A stretch of DNA of 7,384 nt from Desulfobulbaceae bacterium. GTDB taxonomy: Bacteria; Desulfobacterota; Desulfobulbia; Desulfobulbales; SURF-16. Below, one piece after another: positions 6,675 to 7,384 of this stretch. The stretch lies in contig JANTGB010000103.1 in NCBI GenBank assembly GCA_024763115.1, positions 1 to 7,384 of the forward strand, read 5' to 3'. The translations under genes were made by a program, and so were the position numbers. How positions within the stretch are numbered: position 1 is the stretch's first letter; the number at the start of each line of letters is the position of its first letter. The notes below the pieces were generated by a model. That model did no database searches. It saw only the letters and a list, made by a program, of their open reading frames with translations, and was not told where the DNA came from.

Positions 6675-7274
6675 TTATTGTTTTTGCCGGCCGGCTGTTC
6701 TGTCGGGTTGCAGAATAAAGTTAACCTCATACCAGTCCGTTTCAAACTCCCACAGGTTCCAGAAGGGAATAACATATTGAAAATTAAGGGGCAGGGTCTT
6801 CTTGGTCAGCCTTACGTTAAGCCGCACCTTATAGTCGGCACCCGGCACAAGATCAGCCAGGGGAACAAATTTGTAATCATGAATTTCAACCATCAGTTCT
6901 CGGGCCGCAGCCAGGGAATCGACTGCAACGATTTTTTTTGTTTCACCAAGCTCAACCAGATACTCCTGCTTTAAATTATCATAGGTCAGGGTATGGTCAA
7001 AACTCCGGCTGACAATATTTTTGTCGGACCAGCCCTCTCTTTCCGCCATTAATTCAAGATAAAAAGTAAAAGTAACCGGAATTCCGTTTTTTATTCCCTC
7101 TTCCATCTCAGGACTGAAGGCGTCGGTTACCTGAAAGTAAAGGAGCAGATCAGTGGCGGAATCAACAACCGCAATATCGGTTATTCGGGCCTGCTCGCGG
7201 GCAAAGGCTGAAAAAGGCACAAGAGAGCAGATTAACAGCCCGAGCAGAAAAATTTTGCTTGATTTTAAGAGCAT
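6675..7274 (-). CDS. DUF4390 family exported protein of unknown function
   Basis: This 199-residue protein begins with a basic tip and a hydrophobic stretch (about 7-22) ending in AFA before R26, a likely signal peptidase I site. The LLIC inside the stretch is a poor lipobox, so a lipoprotein is unlikely. The mature part is predicted mostly beta and carries the pattern I associate with DUF4390: GIPVTFTFYLEL (64-75) early, and FWNLWEFETDWYEVNF (171-186) near the C-terminus. DUF4390 genes recur directly upstream of NtrY-like kinases in several proteobacterial groups, as here, so a link to envelope signal sensing is a fair inference, though no function is established to my knowledge. It is the first gene of the run. 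Only a short AGG, 5 nt before the ATG, serves as a ribosome site, and the leader upstream is the terminal hairpin repeat. Confidence 0.82.
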   Translation of the reverse strand: MLLKSSKIFLLGLLICSLVPFSAFAREQARITDIAVVDSATDLLLYFQVTDAFSPEMEEGIKNGIPVTFTFYLELMAEREGWSDKNIVSRSFDHTLTYDNLKQEYLVELGETKKIVAVDSLAAARELMVEIHDYKFVPLADLVPGADYKVRLNVRLTKKTLPLNFQYVIPFWNLWEFETDWYEVNFILQPDRTAGRQKQ

Positions 7275-7279
7275 AAAAA

Positions 7280-7384
7280 CCTGTTTTACCGTAACTGCTC
7301 ACAGGGCACCGCATATTTCCGCCATCAGCCCGGTTTACGTATGACTAATACGCGGCACCGGTCTGATGACGAAAATCTACGGCA
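7280..7384 (-). repeat. Right-end structured repeat forming a long hairpin in the operon leader
   Basis: On the minus strand, bases 7384-7357 pair with 7334-7307 over 28 positions: 21 Watson-Crick pairs, 5 G-U pairs and 2 purine-purine mismatches. The 22-nt apex contains a further 5-bp stem (ATACG 7348-7352 with CGTAT 7338-7342). The hairpin is followed by the core CCCTGTGAGCAGTTAC (7306-7291), then GGTAAAACAGG and the DUF4390 start. CCTGT (7301-7305) and ACAGG (7280-7284) could form a second small hairpin. The left part of this element matches the reverse complement of 4-47. The element reaches the window edge, so its outer limit is not seen. It could be a REP/BIME-like mobile repeat, a leader RNA structure, or both. 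I found no convincing promoter inside it. Confidence 0.6.

Noticed and set aside
7208..7240. Lipoprotein signal in the DUF4390 protein (LLIC)
   Set aside because: Isoleucine before the cysteine does not fit the lipobox, and an AFA signal peptidase I site follows at the right distance.
7363..7375. CTGATGA followed by CGAAA, resembling the conserved core of a hammerhead ribozyme
   Set aside because: There is no room for stem II between the two core parts, and the left-end copy reads CTGATCA, changing an essential G. The bases are better explained as one arm of the long hairpin.
1..7384. Circular molecule suggested by similar sequence at both ends
   Set aside because: Only the last 16 bases match exactly and the wider match has mismatches, as expected for two copies of a dispersed repeat. 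There is also no replication or mobilisation gene.

Overview
The window holds one compact run of five genes, all on the minus strand, bounded at both ends by copies of an unannotated dispersed repeat. In order of transcription (right to left) the genes are: a secreted DUF4390 protein, an NtrY-type membrane histidine kinase, an NtrX-type sigma-54 response regulator, an unusual ClpX-like AAA+ ATPase, and hemB (porphobilinogen synthase). Intergenic gaps are 36, 86, 16 and 18 bp, so the set looks like one operon. No gene-free stretch exceeds 185 bp. I see no rRNA, tRNA, CRISPR array, transposase or phage gene.

The organism is probably a member of the Desulfobacterota (former Deltaproteobacteria). 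This is an inference from the gene set, the protein style, the moderate GC content, and the degenerate CAGAARC heptad array between ntrY and ntrX, a kind of intergenic repeat I associate with that group. No taxonomic marker is present to settle it.

Layout: 1-185 is downstream of hemB and contains two copies of the repeat core, one with a hairpin. 186-1169 is hemB. 1188-2942 is the ClpX-like gene. 2959-4344 is ntrX. 4375-4430 is an eight-unit heptad repeat that starts immediately after the ntrY stop codon. 4431-6638 is ntrY. 6675-7274 is the DUF4390 gene. 7275-7384 is its leader, made of a long imperfect hairpin related to the left-end repeat.

How the parts fit: NtrY should sense an envelope, redox or nitrogen-related signal and phosphorylate NtrX, which activates sigma-54 promoters. 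DUF4390 proteins are recurrent neighbours of such kinases and may act outside the cytoplasmic membrane. The ClpX-like protein keeps the unfoldase motor and an IGF tripeptide for ClpP docking, but lacks the zinc-binding N-domain, has a replaced RKH-loop region and carries a C-terminal extension of about 170 residues. It may therefore be a specialised unfoldase tied to this signalling locus. HemB supplies the tetrapyrrole pathway. The two least explained items are this ATPase and the terminal repeat family, whose right-hand copy would form a nearly fully paired hairpin RNA in the operon leader.
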